Positions 34,041-42,091 of a stretch of 42,104 bases of DNA are shown one piece after another. The translations under genes and the position numbers were made by a program. Within the stretch, counting starts at the first letter, position 1; each line of letters starts with the position of its first letter. The notes below the pieces were generated by a model. That model saw only the letters and a program-made list of their open reading frames with translations. It was not told the origin of the DNA and made no database searches. The stretch comes from Planctomycetota bacterium (lineage in GTDB: Bacteria > Planctomycetota > Planctomycetia > Gemmatales > Gemmataceae): the NCBI GenBank assembly GCA_016195405.1, contig JACPZP010000170.1, positions 1 through 42,104 of the forward strand, written 5' to 3'.

Positions 34041-36467
34041 TTACGCCGCCCCGCGCAAATCGTCGAGGATGCGCTCGATCTCCGCGGCGTTCAAGAGCGT
34101 TTCCTCGTGCGCGGATTTGGGGGCGGGGCGGTCCACGGCTGTTTGTTGGTCGCGCCAGAAGATCATGGCGAACGCGGGGACCAGGAAGGGACGGACCACG
34201 AAAGTATCGACCAGGACGCCGAAAGCGAGCGCGAAGCCTATTTGCATGAGCGTGCTTAGGCCGGCCAGCATCAAGGTGGCGAATGTGCCCGCCATGATTA
34301 GGCCGCACGAGGTGATGGCGCCGCCGGTGCGCGCTAGGGCGCGGCGCATGCCTTCCACGGGGCCGTGCTTTTTGCGTTCCTCAAGCGCCCGGCTGACGAG
34401 GAGGATGTTATAGTCTTCGCCGACAGCGACCAGGATCGTGAACAGAAAGAACGGCACCCGCCAATCAACATGCTCCAGCGGGGCGCCGGTCCAAAGCGCG
34501 CCCGCAAGGACCGTAGCACCCAGGGCGGCGAAGTAGCTGGCCAGCACCGTCACCAACAAGTACGCCGCCAGCCATAATCGGCGCACGAGGATGAGCAGAA
34601 TCGCCAGGATGGCGGCCAGCACCAAGGCATTGACGCGATGACGGTCGCCTTCGGTCACCTGGGCAAGGTCCTGCGTGTTCGCGGTGATGCCGTAGCATTC
34701 GGCTTGCGCTACCGGATGAAAACTGAAGCGCGGCAACTCCACGTTGAGCCAGGTCTGGATGAGCTTGAGCGTGGCGGCGCTTTCCGGATCGAACGGGTCG
34801 CTCTTGAGAACGACGTCGAGCCGAGTCACGTAACGGGCGGCGCCGTCGGCATCATCGTCGATCTCCGCGATATAGTAATCGCGTGCACGGGCCTGCATCT
34901 CCTCGCGGAAGCTCTGCACGATCGGCTGCAGGAATTCGAGGATCCTGGCGATCAAGCCCTCCGCGCCGGGTTGCGGCGTCAGATCGATCATCGGCAATCC
35001 GATCGGCTGCGTCACGCTGCGGACCTCGGCGACATTGGGCAAATGGGCGAAGCCCCGGCTCAGGTGGTCGATTTCAAGTAGGCCCTGGCACTTGCTCCAA
35101 TCTTCGCGCGAGGTCAACAGCACGGTCACGGGTCCTATCTCGCCGGCCGTGAAATGGCGCTGAAGCGCGGCCAGGCCCTGCAAGCTCTCGGTGCTGGGCG
35201 ACAATTCGCCGGTGGCGCGGTAGTTCGGTTCAACGCGCATGCCGATGACGACGAGCGGCATCAAGACGATGAGTGCGAGGAACCACACGAGCACCGGCCG
35301 AGCCGCCACTTTGTGGCTGACCCAGTCCCAAAATGCCAGGCGAGGCAGACGCGGCCTGCGCGAGAGATGGATGACAGGCCGCGGCGCCTGGCGGGGCCAG
35401 AACACCGCTTTCCCCATGATCTTGAGCAGGGCCGGCGTTAAGGTCAAAGACGCCAAGAGGGCGACGCCGAGGCTCATGGCGATGGCCGGGCCGGTGTAGC
35501 GCACCTTGGCGAACTCGGCGAGTGCCATCATACCGAGGCCGACCATGACGGTGCCGGCGCTGGCCGCAAGGGCTTCGCCGACGCCGCCGACGCTGCGGGT
35601 CAGCGCCTCATCCAGATCATGGCCGCCGTGCAGTTCCTCGCGATAGCGGCTGATGAGGAACAAACAGTAGTCGGTGCCGGCGCCATAGAGAATCACGATC
35701 GCGAAGATCTTGCTGATGTTGACCAGGTGGACGCCGGGCACGAGCGTCAACATCGCCAGGAGATTGAGCGACACCCACACCGAAAACGCGATGGTGGCCA
35801 GGGGCACGAGGGCCAACAAGGGCGCCCGGTAGACGATGAGCAGGACGACGACAACCAGAATCACGGTAGCAACGCTGGTGCCGTCGAGACTGTCGCCGCA
35901 CGCCTTGATGAGATCGCGGCCAATCCCCGCGGCGCCGGTGGTGTAGAATTTCAGACCCTCCGCGCCTTTTTCCAGGGCCAAGCGCTTGCGAAGCACGGAG
36001 TCGGCCCGGTCGACCGCGCATTGCGTCGCGACCGCCAGATAAGGCGTGCCGAGCGAGAGATGAATGAGGGTGCAGCGCTGATCGGCACTGATGAGGCGAA
36101 AGCCGATGACGTCGTCCTGGTAGGAGTTGATTTTGCCGAGCTTGAGTTCCGGCGCGTCCTGGCGGAGCTTTTCGAGGTCTTGCACGAGCAGTTCGACTAA
36201 GCGAAAATCGTCGTCGGAGAGGGAGCGGTCCTCGCGTTCCAGCGCGAACACGGCCCGGCTGGCGAAGACATCCTGGGGGAAGGCCTTCTCGAGGATTTGA
36301 TACGCGCGGACGCTGGTGAAACGATCGGGAACGAAGCGGATGTCGTCGTCTTGGGTCCGCGTGTCCCAGTGCGGCGCCACCAAGGCCAGCAAAGCGCCCA
36401 CGACTACCCAAAGGGCGCAGACCCTCCAGGGATGCTCGGCCGTAAACCGCCCCAATCGCTGGAACAT
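34041..36467 (-). CDS. MMPL/RND-family exporter
   Basis: An 808-residue integral membrane protein of the MMPL branch of the RND superfamily. It begins MFQRLGRFTAEHPWRVCALWVVVGALLALVAP (helix 1), then a long outer loop, then helices including VATVILVVVVLLIVYRAPLLALVPLATIAFSV. The repeated signatures GTDYCLFLISRYREELHGG and VGEDYNILLVSRALEERKKHG mark the two homologous halves, each carrying the Asp/Tyr of proton relay. Proton-driven export of lipids or other hydrophobic substrates is known for relatives; the substrate here is unknown. I chose the Met at 36467 because it opens the first helix and follows GAGGAGC; the frame continues 17 residues upstream. The last residues (EIERILDDLRGAA) are cytoplasmic. 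Confidence 0.92.
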   Translation of the reverse strand: MFQRLGRFTAEHPWRVCALWVVVGALLALVAPHWDTRTQDDDIRFVPDRFTSVRAYQILEKAFPQDVFASRAVFALEREDRSLSDDDFRLVELLVQDLEKLRQDAPELKLGKINSYQDDVIGFRLISADQRCTLIHLSLGTPYLAVATQCAVDRADSVLRKRLALEKGAEGLKFYTTGAAGIGRDLIKACGDSLDGTSVATVILVVVVLLIVYRAPLLALVPLATIAFSVWVSLNLLAMLTLVPGVHLVNISKIFAIVILYGAGTDYCLFLISRYREELHGGHDLDEALTRSVGGVGEALAASAGTVMVGLGMMALAEFAKVRYTGPAIAMSLGVALLASLTLTPALLKIMGKAVFWPRQAPRPVIHLSRRPRLPRLAFWDWVSHKVAARPVLVWFLALIVLMPLVVIGMRVEPNYRATGELSPSTESLQGLAALQRHFTAGEIGPVTVLLTSREDWSKCQGLLEIDHLSRGFAHLPNVAEVRSVTQPIGLPMIDLTPQPGAEGLIARILEFLQPIVQSFREEMQARARDYYIAEIDDDADGAARYVTRLDVVLKSDPFDPESAATLKLIQTWLNVELPRFSFHPVAQAECYGITANTQDLAQVTEGDRHRVNALVLAAILAILLILVRRLWLAAYLLVTVLASYFAALGATVLAGALWTGAPLEHVDWRVPFFLFTILVAVGEDYNILLVSRALEERKKHGPVEGMRRALARTGGAITSCGLIMAGTFATLMLAGLSTLMQIGFALAFGVLVDTFVVRPFLVPAFAMIFWRDQQTAVDRPAPKSAHEETLLNAAEIERILDDLRGAA

Positions 36468-36608
36468 GCCCCGCTGCTCCTCTTGGAGGCGCACCGTTAC
36501 CCGCACGCCAAGTATCATCGGAGCCGGAAGCGAGCGGACTATAAGGCAATTGCGGATAAAAGCGGAAAGGCCGGAAGAAGGGCGGGAGAGGGAAGCAAGG
36601 CAACAGAG

Positions 36609-37574
36609 CTAAACTGTTGCGTTCAAGGCGGCCTGGTAAAGCGCCGGTATCGTGGCGCGGTGATCTCCCTGAACGTAGAAGCTCTCGCCGCCATCGGCGA
36701 CGGTGCGAGCGAGAATGGTCTTCCATGGGCGATAGTAATAGCGCGGATCGGACTTGGGCGCTTCACGGCTCGTGTCGGCTTCGAGCGAAAGCAGATCGAA
36801 AACACCGGTGGTGAAGTTTCGAATTCGCCTGCCCTCCTGATGGGCCACGTTCCGCGCCATCGCCAGTGCCTTGAGATAAACCTCCGGTCCCATCACCGCG
36901 GAACCAAAACTTAGAAGCACTCCGCCTTCGAGCTTGGTCACCGTCTGTGCGAAGATCAGGAAATCGCGATAGCTCGTTTGTCCCAGGGCGGCGCCGTCGC
37001 AATTCGGGTGTTCGTGAATGATGTCGTAGCCGATGCCGACGTGAACGGTCAGCGGCACCCCGAAGCGCGCGGCCGCGGCCAGCACGCTGATTTCCTTGTG
37101 GGGGAAGTTGCCGTCCAGAATCGTCCGCCCCAGCGCTTCGCCCAGGCCGAGTCCTTGTCTCGCGCCGGCGACGACAGCGTCGTTCATCCGGCCCGTCTCG
37201 TGCCAAAGCCCGAATTCTCCGGTTTGAATGTAGCGGGCAACGCTTTCGGTGGTGGCGCCGATTAGGGCCAACTCCCAGTCGTGAATCGGCCCGGCGCCAT
37301 TCATGGCCACATGATTGATGAAACCGCGCTCCATCATATCGATGAGAAACCGCGATGTGCCGGCTCGCAACACGTGAGCGCCCATCATCAGGATGCGCGC
37401 GGCGCCGGCCGTGCGCGCGTGGATCAGGCGCTCTCCGATAATGTGGAGCGCAGGATGGGTAAAGTCGTCGAGCGAAGCCGTAAGCGGCAGCAACGTCGAC
37501 GCGTCCAAGTCGTGACAGCGCTCGACGAGCGGCTTTATGAGAAGGCGAGAGCGGTCAAACTCCAGAAACGGCAT
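36609..37574 (-). CDS. Deoxyhypusine-synthase-like protein (tentative)
   Basis: A 321-residue cytosolic protein. The central part (MMGAHVLRAGTSRFLIDMMERGFINHVAMNGAGPIHDWELALIG) and GEFGLWHETGRMND resemble the order of elements in deoxyhypusine synthase (short loop, LVE..MVD..VTTAGG, then GEF.L....GR). The VP.TVHVGIGYDIIHEHPNCDGAALGQTSYRDF segment is a conserved block with many His/Asp. A Rossmann-like NAD-binding fold is therefore plausible, but bacteria lack hypusine in EF-P, and relatives of this type act on other substrates such as homospermidine or unknown ones. The catalytic Lys of DHS is not certain here. The start at 37574 is the first Met; RBS not clear. It is divergent from the next gene across 77 bp. 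Confidence 0.6.
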   Translation of the reverse strand: MPFLEFDRSRLLIKPLVERCHDLDASTLLPLTASLDDFTHPALHIIGERLIHARTAGAARILMMGAHVLRAGTSRFLIDMMERGFINHVAMNGAGPIHDWELALIGATTESVARYIQTGEFGLWHETGRMNDAVVAGARQGLGLGEALGRTILDGNFPHKEISVLAAAARFGVPLTVHVGIGYDIIHEHPNCDGAALGQTSYRDFLIFAQTVTKLEGGVLLSFGSAVMGPEVYLKALAMARNVAHQEGRRIRNFTTGVFDLLSLEADTSREAPKSDPRYYYRPWKTILARTVADGGESFYVQGDHRATIPALYQAALNATV

Positions 37575-37651
37575 AATAGATTCTCCACGTTTTGTAAATT
37601 ATTTGCCTTTGGTAAACAAGTTCAAGGTGATAAACTGGGTAAAGGAGGCAA

Positions 37652-38071
37652 ATGGACAGCGCTCTGGGCGGCATGGAATTAGCGGGACGGAGTTCCCCCA
37701 TGGATGAACTGGCTGACTTCCTCGATCAGCTGAAGACGAAAAAGCTGGCCGAGGGCAACTTCCTCGGCTTCCTTAATGTTCTCATCGGCCGGCGCATTTC
37801 TCTAGGCGAATCCATCATCTCCAATGGACTTGGATGGCGCGACTTGGCGGGCTGGCTCAAGAAGGTCCGCTGGGACCCCGAAATGGTGCGCGAACTCGGC
37901 ATCGACCCCTTAGAGCTCATTCCGCGCGATCGGCAGCGTTATTGGTTCGCGGCCATCAGCCGCGCTGGCGTCGACTCTTTGAAGGGCGCCGAAGCGGGCA
38001 CTCGCTTCGCCGCGGCGCTTACGAGCGCCGGCTACCAAGTTGGCCCCGCGCCAAAGCCGGGCCTCACTTGA
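37652..38071 (+). CDS. Hypothetical protein, unknown family
   Basis: A 139-residue protein of no family I recognise. The sequence is alpha-rich with a cluster DELADFLDQLKTKKLAEGNFLGFLNVLIGRRI, then GWRDLAGWLKKVRWDPEMVRELGIDPLELIPRDRQRYWFAAISRAGVDSL. The tail (PAPKPGLT) is flexible. AAGGAGG at 37642-37648 is three bases from the ATG, closer than ideal, but no other start is better. It is divergent from the deoxyhypusine-synthase-like gene, and the stretch between the two genes is AT-rich. A long palindrome follows 32 bp after the stop. Confidence 0.7.
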   Translation: MDSALGGMELAGRSSPMDELADFLDQLKTKKLAEGNFLGFLNVLIGRRISLGESIISNGLGWRDLAGWLKKVRWDPEMVRELGIDPLELIPRDRQRYWFAAISRAGVDSLKGAEAGTRFAAALTSAGYQVGPAPKPGLT

Positions 38072-38102
38072 CCGCAATCGGCCGCCCTTCTATGATCACC
38101 TA

Positions 38103-38174
38103 AGAGCCTGTGGCAAAAAAGGGGACTGGACCTCTAGAATCACAGGTCCAGTCCCCTTTTTTGCCACAGGCTCT
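38103..38174. repeat. Perfect 31-bp inverted repeat, MITE/REP-like palindrome
   Basis: Two perfect 31-nt arms, 38103-38133 and 38144-38174, flank a 10-nt loop (CTAGAATCAC). Each arm contains GGCAAAAAAGGGGACTGG. Perfect pairing over 31 bp, with A- and G-runs, points to a recent insertion of a palindromic mobile repeat, unlike the shorter degenerate hairpins elsewhere in the window. The strong stem with T-run could also end transcription in either direction. Confidence 0.9.
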
Positions 38175-38223
38175 CAGTCCTCTCAGGATAAGAACTCTAA
38201 GGAACCGGCGGAGCGCAAGCCGC

Positions 38224-38991
38224 ATGAAAGCGGAACATCGCAAGGAACTCGAAACCAACGTGCTGGCCGACCGCATGGGCCGGATGGTCAAGCGCGTGCG
38301 CGAGAACCCGCGTCGCCGCACAACTCTGTATGTCGTCGCCGGCGTCATCATCGTGGTGGCGGCGTATCTGTTCATGAATCGCATCAGCACCAATAAAGAA
38401 GAAAACTCCAGACGATGGATGCTGCTGGACGATGGCGCCGGCCCGGCAATGGAGCTATTGAGACGTTCTCACGGCGACACCAACCAAGGGAAAGCGGCGC
38501 GATTTCAAGAGGCTTGGGACATTCTTTGGAAAGGCGTTCGTTTCCTGGGTCAAGGCCCCGTGATGAAAGTGCCGTTTCGAGACCAACAAGGCGTGCCCGT
38601 TGTGAAGGAAATCAGCCCCTTCGAGTTTCTCGACGTCGCCCAAGAGCGGTACACGTCGCTAAAAACTGATTGCGCCGGCGATCCGTTTTGGGAACCTGAG
38701 GCTGCTTACCACCTTGCCGTCATCGAGGAAGCACGGGCCATCGCGAACCCGGATAACCTGAAGGTTGCCAAGGCAGCATATGAGGCGGTGGCCAACGAAC
38801 ATAAAGCCAGCGCGTGGGGTAAACTGGCGGGCAGACGGGCAGAAATGTTAAGCGACGCCCGCGGGGAGAATACCGCGCGACTTTATACTCAAATGCGCGA
38901 GTTCTTTGGATTTCGTGAAAAGGCCCAAATCCCGTTCCCGAATATTCTTCCGCCGCCTCCACTCGTTCCCGAGCCAACTATCAAGAAGTGA
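38224..38991 (+). CDS. Membrane-anchored hypothetical protein
   Basis: A 255-residue protein with a cytoplasmic basic N-terminus (MKAEHRKELETNVLADRMGRMVKRVRENPRRRTT), one transmembrane segment (about 34-51, LYVVAGVIIVVAAYLFM), then an outer helical region with TPR-like elements (EEARAIANPDNLKVAKAAYEAVANEHKASAWGKLAGRRAEML). The tail ends PNILPPPPLVPEPTIKK. The topology is that of YfgM-like proteins, and the opening E-RKELETNVLAD is common in planctomycete proteins of this kind. The ATG at 38224 is chosen because the frame upstream only runs through the palindrome at 38103-38174. The RluA-type gene begins 40 bp after its stop, so the two are probably co-transcribed. Confidence 0.8.
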   Translation: MKAEHRKELETNVLADRMGRMVKRVRENPRRRTTLYVVAGVIIVVAAYLFMNRISTNKEENSRRWMLLDDGAGPAMELLRRSHGDTNQGKAARFQEAWDILWKGVRFLGQGPVMKVPFRDQQGVPVVKEISPFEFLDVAQERYTSLKTDCAGDPFWEPEAAYHLAVIEEARAIANPDNLKVAKAAYEAVANEHKASAWGKLAGRRAEMLSDARGENTARLYTQMREFFGFREKAQIPFPNILPPPPLVPEPTIKK

Positions 38992-39031
38992 GCCTGCGAC
39001 GTCCGCGATCTTACGGCGTCCCCGGGCTGTC

Positions 39032-40120
39032 ATGACTGAGCCCATCGACGAACGGACTGACTACGACGATCTCGAAGAGTCCGACGATCTCGAAGAGTCC
39101 GACGATCTCGATCAGTCCGAAGAACTCATTCCCGTTCCCGGCGTGGGCCGCGCCGTCGAACTCACGGTCGCGCCCAAAACTGCCGGCATGCGCCTCGACC
39201 AATATCTCGCCGCACAGTTTCCCGATTTCAGCCGCTCGCTGGTGCAAAAGGCCATCGAGGCCGGCGGCGTTTTCGTCAACGACGGCACGACCAAGGCCAG
39301 CCACAAGGTCCGCGTCGGCGACCAGATTCGCATCTGCCTGCCCGAGCCGTCCCATGGCCCGCCCGTGCCGGAGGACATCCCGCTCGACATTCTGTACGAG
39401 GACGACTGCCTCGCCCTTGTCAACAAGCCGCCCAACATGGTCGTGCACCCGGCTAGGGGGAACTGGTCGGGCACGCTGGTTAACGCGCTCCAGTTTCACT
39501 TCCAACACTTGAGCGCGATCAACGGCGCCTATCGGGCGGGCATCGTCCATCGCCTCGACCGCGACACCAGCGGCGTCATCCTGGTGGCTAAAGAAGAGCA
39601 AACCCACCGCGATCTGAGCTTGCAGTTCGAGACGCGCAAAGTGTTCAAGGAGTATATCGCCCTCACCGCTGGGGTCCTCGACCGCGACAGCGACTACATC
39701 GAGCGCCGCATCGGCCATCATGCACACGACCGCGTCAAGATGATCGTGACCGACGACCCCGAGCGCGGCAAGGAGGCGTGCAGTTTCTATGAGGTGATCG
39801 AGCGTTTCCGCGGCTACACGTTTTGCCGCATCCAGCCGCGCACCGGCCGCACCCACCAAATTCGAGTGCATCTGGCGAGCGTCGGCTGCCCGGTGTTGGC
39901 GGACAAGATCTATAGCGGCCGCGATTCGCTGCGCCTGTCCGACTTGGTTCCGACGCTGCCGGCCGAAAATGACGAGGTCCTTCTAGCGCGGCAAGCGCTG
40001 CACGCCCACCGGTTGCGGTTGTTTCATCCCCGGTTACGCAAAGTGATCGCCGTGGAAGCGCCTTTGCCGGCCGATTTCGAACGGACCTTGGCGGCCCTGC
40101 GGAAACATCGCCCAGTTTGA
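39032..40120 (+). CDS. RluA-family pseudouridine synthase
   Basis: A 362-residue enzyme that isomerises uridine to pseudouridine in RNA (rRNA/tRNA), RluD-like branch. An S4 RNA-binding domain (about residues 50-110: MRLDQYLAAQFPDFSRSLVQKAIEAGGVFVNDG) precedes the catalytic domain. HRLDRDTSG contains the catalytic Asp176, and RIQPRTGRTHQIRVHLASVGCPVLAD is the other family signature. The N-terminal 30 residues are an acidic tail of tandem DDLEES repeats, not part of the usual fold. The ATG at 39032 is used; the frame is open upstream into the previous gene but without natural composition. It is 40 bp after the membrane-anchored gene. The specific target position cannot be inferred. Confidence 0.93.
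   Translation: MTEPIDERTDYDDLEESDDLEESDDLDQSEELIPVPGVGRAVELTVAPKTAGMRLDQYLAAQFPDFSRSLVQKAIEAGGVFVNDGTTKASHKVRVGDQIRICLPEPSHGPPVPEDIPLDILYEDDCLALVNKPPNMVVHPARGNWSGTLVNALQFHFQHLSAINGAYRAGIVHRLDRDTSGVILVAKEEQTHRDLSLQFETRKVFKEYIALTAGVLDRDSDYIERRIGHHAHDRVKMIVTDDPERGKEACSFYEVIERFRGYTFCRIQPRTGRTHQIRVHLASVGCPVLADKIYSGRDSLRLSDLVPTLPAENDEVLLARQALHAHRLRLFHPRLRKVIAVEAPLPADFERTLAALRKHRPV
39065..39118 (+). repeat. 18-bp coding tandem repeats (acidic tail)
   Basis: Three units of 18 bp, GACGATCTCGAAGAGTCC twice and then GACGATCTCGATCAGTCC, encode DDLEES-DDLEES-DDLDQS at the N-terminus of the pseudouridine synthase. The third unit differs at two positions. The array is prone to length change. Confidence 0.85.
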
Positions 40121-40149
40121 AATCTCTCGTTTAGCGGCGAGCCTACGTG

Positions 40150-40358
40150 CCGAACAGTTAGAGACTACGTGCCATTCCTGTGCAACCTGTGCCACGCCCA
40201 CGCCAAACCGTGCTGAATCATGTACCTGGAATGTCAAGGCGTGGGCGTGCCGAACCGTTAGAGACTACGTGCCATTTCTGTGCAACATATGCAACCTGTG
40301 CCACGCCCACGCCAAACCGTGCTGAATCATGTACTTGGGATGTCAAGGCGTGGGCGTG
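40150..40358. repeat. Two tandem REP units, 100 and 109 bp
   Basis: Unit 1 (40150-40249) and unit 2 (40250-40358) are near-identical; unit 2 has 9 extra bp. Each ends in a hairpin with perfect 12-bp arms CACGCCCACGCC and GGCGTGGGCGTG (40193-40204 with 40238-40249; 40302-40313 with 40347-40358), loop about 33 nt. The units lie 3' of the transposase gene. Confidence 0.85.
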
Positions 40359-40373
40359 CTGAACCGCCACCGC

Positions 40374-40940
40374 CTACGAACTAACTCGAGGATCCTGTGG
40401 CAACGAAGAAGCATCGATTGCCAAAGTCCTCAGACGATGCCCCGCGTACCACCGGCAACTCGACCCTTCCCAATCCTCGGGCCGCTCACATAGACCGCGC
40501 CGAACTGGATTAAGATGGATGTAATCGATCGCATCCCAAACGGCTGCCGGCTCCCAAAGATTACGGTCGAAACCCGGACCATCCTGCCAGAAATGAAACG
40601 AACCTTGTTGCTTTTCGAGATAGTGCGGAGCATGCTTCTTCAGATAGTTCAAGGCCCTTTTCGAGACCGATTGCTTCACCGTTGAAAGAAAAGCGCTTAC
40701 CTCAAAACTCCTCACCGTGGGCCAAATCAATACGTGAGTGTGCTCCGGCATAATCACGTATGCCCAAAGATGTACGGAATGTTCCCTTCTCGCGAGTGCA
40801 AGAGCATGCAGCATCCAACCGCAAGTCCGCGGTTTTAGAAAGTAAGCGCGACGCTGGTAACACGAGAAGGTGAGGAATCTCGCGTCCAGGGTGCCGTCGA
40901 AGTGTCGTATTCTCTTTCGGTGCTTCTGCTCCATATTCAT
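40374..40940 (-). CDS. REP-associated tyrosine transposase (RAYT)
   Basis: A 188-residue single-strand DNA transposase of the Y1 HUH superfamily (PF01797). The HUH pair is H67 and H69 (PEHTH), and the nucleophile is expected at Y140 in DYIHLNPVRRGL; both are present, so catalysis is probably intact. FWQDGPGFDRNLWEP is another block of the family. RAYTs are single genes that mobilise or process the short palindromic repeats (REPs) around them rather than a full insertion sequence. The start is the Met at 40940, preceded by GGGAG; the frame opens 13 codons earlier, but those codons are made by the flanking palindrome. It is the probable source of the family B repeats on both sides. It is convergent with the pseudouridine synthase, far from the GTAG-type repeats in the nuo region. 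Confidence 0.88.
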   Translation of the reverse strand: MNMEQKHRKRIRHFDGTLDARFLTFSCYQRRAYFLKPRTCGWMLHALALARREHSVHLWAYVIMPEHTHVLIWPTVRSFEVSAFLSTVKQSVSKRALNYLKKHAPHYLEKQQGSFHFWQDGPGFDRNLWEPAAVWDAIDYIHLNPVRRGLCERPEDWEGSSCRWYAGHRLRTLAIDASSLPQDPRVSS

Positions 40941-40956
40941 GGGCTCCCAGGGGCTG

Positions 40957-41013
40957 CACGCCCACGCCTCGAATCGCACGGATACTGATCTTGCATGGTT
41001 TGGCGTGGGCGTG
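40957..41013. repeat. Single inverted REP unit upstream of the RAYT
   Basis: Hairpin with perfect 12-bp arms 40957-40968 (CACGCCCACGCC) and 41002-41013 (GGCGTGGGCGTG) and a 33-nt loop. Reverse-complemented, it repeats the sequence ACCTGTGCCACGCCC at the 3' units. It lies in the RAYT 5' leader. Confidence 0.85.
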
Positions 41014-41033
41014 GCACAGGTGGCGTCCTATTG

Positions 41034-42044
41034 TTACAGCCGCAAGCAGATCTTGCCGAAGTGCCCTGCACTTTCCATATACTTGAGCGCTTCGCGGATT
41101 TCCGCGAAGCCGAACACGCGGTCCACCACCGGCCTCATCTTGTGCAGCGCAATGGCGCGGTTCATCGCTTCGAACATTTCCCGGCTGCCGACGAAGATGC
41201 CTTGCAAACAGATGGTTTTCATCAACAAGGGCGTCGGGTTGACGCCCGCGGCCGCGCCCGACAGGACGCCGATCAGGCTGATGCGGCCGCCCATTCGGAC
41301 CGCCTTCATCGATTTGCCGAGAGTGCCCGCGCCGCCGACCTCGATGACGTGATCGACGCCGACGCCGCCGGTAAGCGCCCGTGCCGCCTCATCCCAATCG
41401 GGCGTGGTCTTGTAGTTGATGCCGTCGGACGCGCCAAGTTCGCACGCACGGCGGAGCTTGTCGTCGCTCGACGAGGTGGCGATCACTCGCGCCCCATGCA
41501 TACGGGCAAATTGAAGCGCGAAAAGGGACACGCCGCCCGTACCCTGAACGAGCACAGTATCCCCCGCTTGAACATGCCCAGCGCTGACCAAGGCGTGCCA
41601 CGAGGTGAGAGCCGCGCAGGGCAGCGTGGCCGCCTCCTCGTCGCTGAGATGTTCCGGGACAGGGATGAGGCCGTCAGCTTCCAACACGACATACTCGGCC
41701 AACACGCCGGGTCCGCCGCCGCCCAGAGCGGACTTCGCCTTCGCATCCGTCACTTCACCGGCTACCCATTTCTGCAAAAAGGTCCCGGCCACTCGTGCGC
41801 CGATTCTCACGTCGTTAACACCTGGGCCAAGCGCCACGACTTCGCCGACGCCGTCCGACAGCGGTACGATGGGGAACTTCAATTTCGGATTGTAAAGGCC
41901 TTTGGCGACCATGAGATCGCGATAGTTAAGCGACCACGCCCGCATCCTGATCAGCACCTGCGCGGGCGCCGGCTTTGGCTCCGGTCGCTCGACGACCGTC
42001 AGTGAATCGATCCCAAAAGCGTTTTGCAATTCGACGACTTTCAT
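41034..42044 (-). CDS. MDR-family NAD(P)-dependent oxidoreductase
   Basis: A 336-residue medium-chain dehydrogenase/reductase of the zinc-free quinone-oxidoreductase-like or alcohol-dehydrogenase-like group. The N-terminal GroES-like domain (SLNYRDLMVAKGLYNPKLKFPIVPLSDGVGEVVALG) lacks the Cys/His ligands of the catalytic zinc (no GHE motif). The nucleotide site is GTGGVS at 168-173 in GDTVLVQGTGGVSLFALQFARMHGARVIATSSSDDK. It probably reduces an unsaturated ketone or quinone with NADPH; the substrate is unknown. GGAGGGAG lies upstream of the ATG. The RAYT unit lies downstream, 20 bp from the stop codon. Confidence 0.93.
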   Translation of the reverse strand: MKVVELQNAFGIDSLTVVERPEPKPAPAQVLIRMRAWSLNYRDLMVAKGLYNPKLKFPIVPLSDGVGEVVALGPGVNDVRIGARVAGTFLQKWVAGEVTDAKAKSALGGGGPGVLAEYVVLEADGLIPVPEHLSDEEAATLPCAALTSWHALVSAGHVQAGDTVLVQGTGGVSLFALQFARMHGARVIATSSSDDKLRRACELGASDGINYKTTPDWDEAARALTGGVGVDHVIEVGGAGTLGKSMKAVRMGGRISLIGVLSGAAAGVNPTPLLMKTICLQGIFVGSREMFEAMNRAIALHKMRPVVDRVFGFAEIREALKYMESAGHFGKICLRL

Positions 42045-42062
42045 GATGACTCTCCCTCCAAG

Positions 42063-42091
42063 CCCGCGGATGAGCGCAGCGAATCTGCGGG
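42063..42091. repeat. Short palindrome upstream of the MDR gene
   Basis: Arms CCCGCGGAT (42063-42071) and ATCTGCGGG (42083-42091) pair over 9 bp with one G-T pair and an 11-nt loop. It starts 18 bp upstream of the MDR start codon on the minus strand. The type differs from the other hairpins in the window. Confidence 0.6.

Larger units (their letters stand above)
40150..41013. mobile_element. RAYT transposase unit with flanking palindromes
   Basis: A REP-associated transposase gene (minus strand) lies between two palindrome-bearing regions: two tandem copies on its 3' side (40150-40358) and one inverted copy on its 5' side (40957-41013). The outer 25-nt stretch starting ACCTGTGCCACGCCC is shared, inverted, on both sides. 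This is the layout of a REP-RAYT unit; terminal target-site repeats are not visible. Confidence 0.8.

Noticed and set aside
35617..36726. 369-codon minus-strand frame shifted relative to the MMPL gene
   Set aside because: It overlaps the MMPL reading frame, which has proper helices and signatures.
40941..40979. Upstream start for the RAYT
   Set aside because: The extra 13 codons come from the flanking palindrome; GGGAG precedes the Met at 40940.
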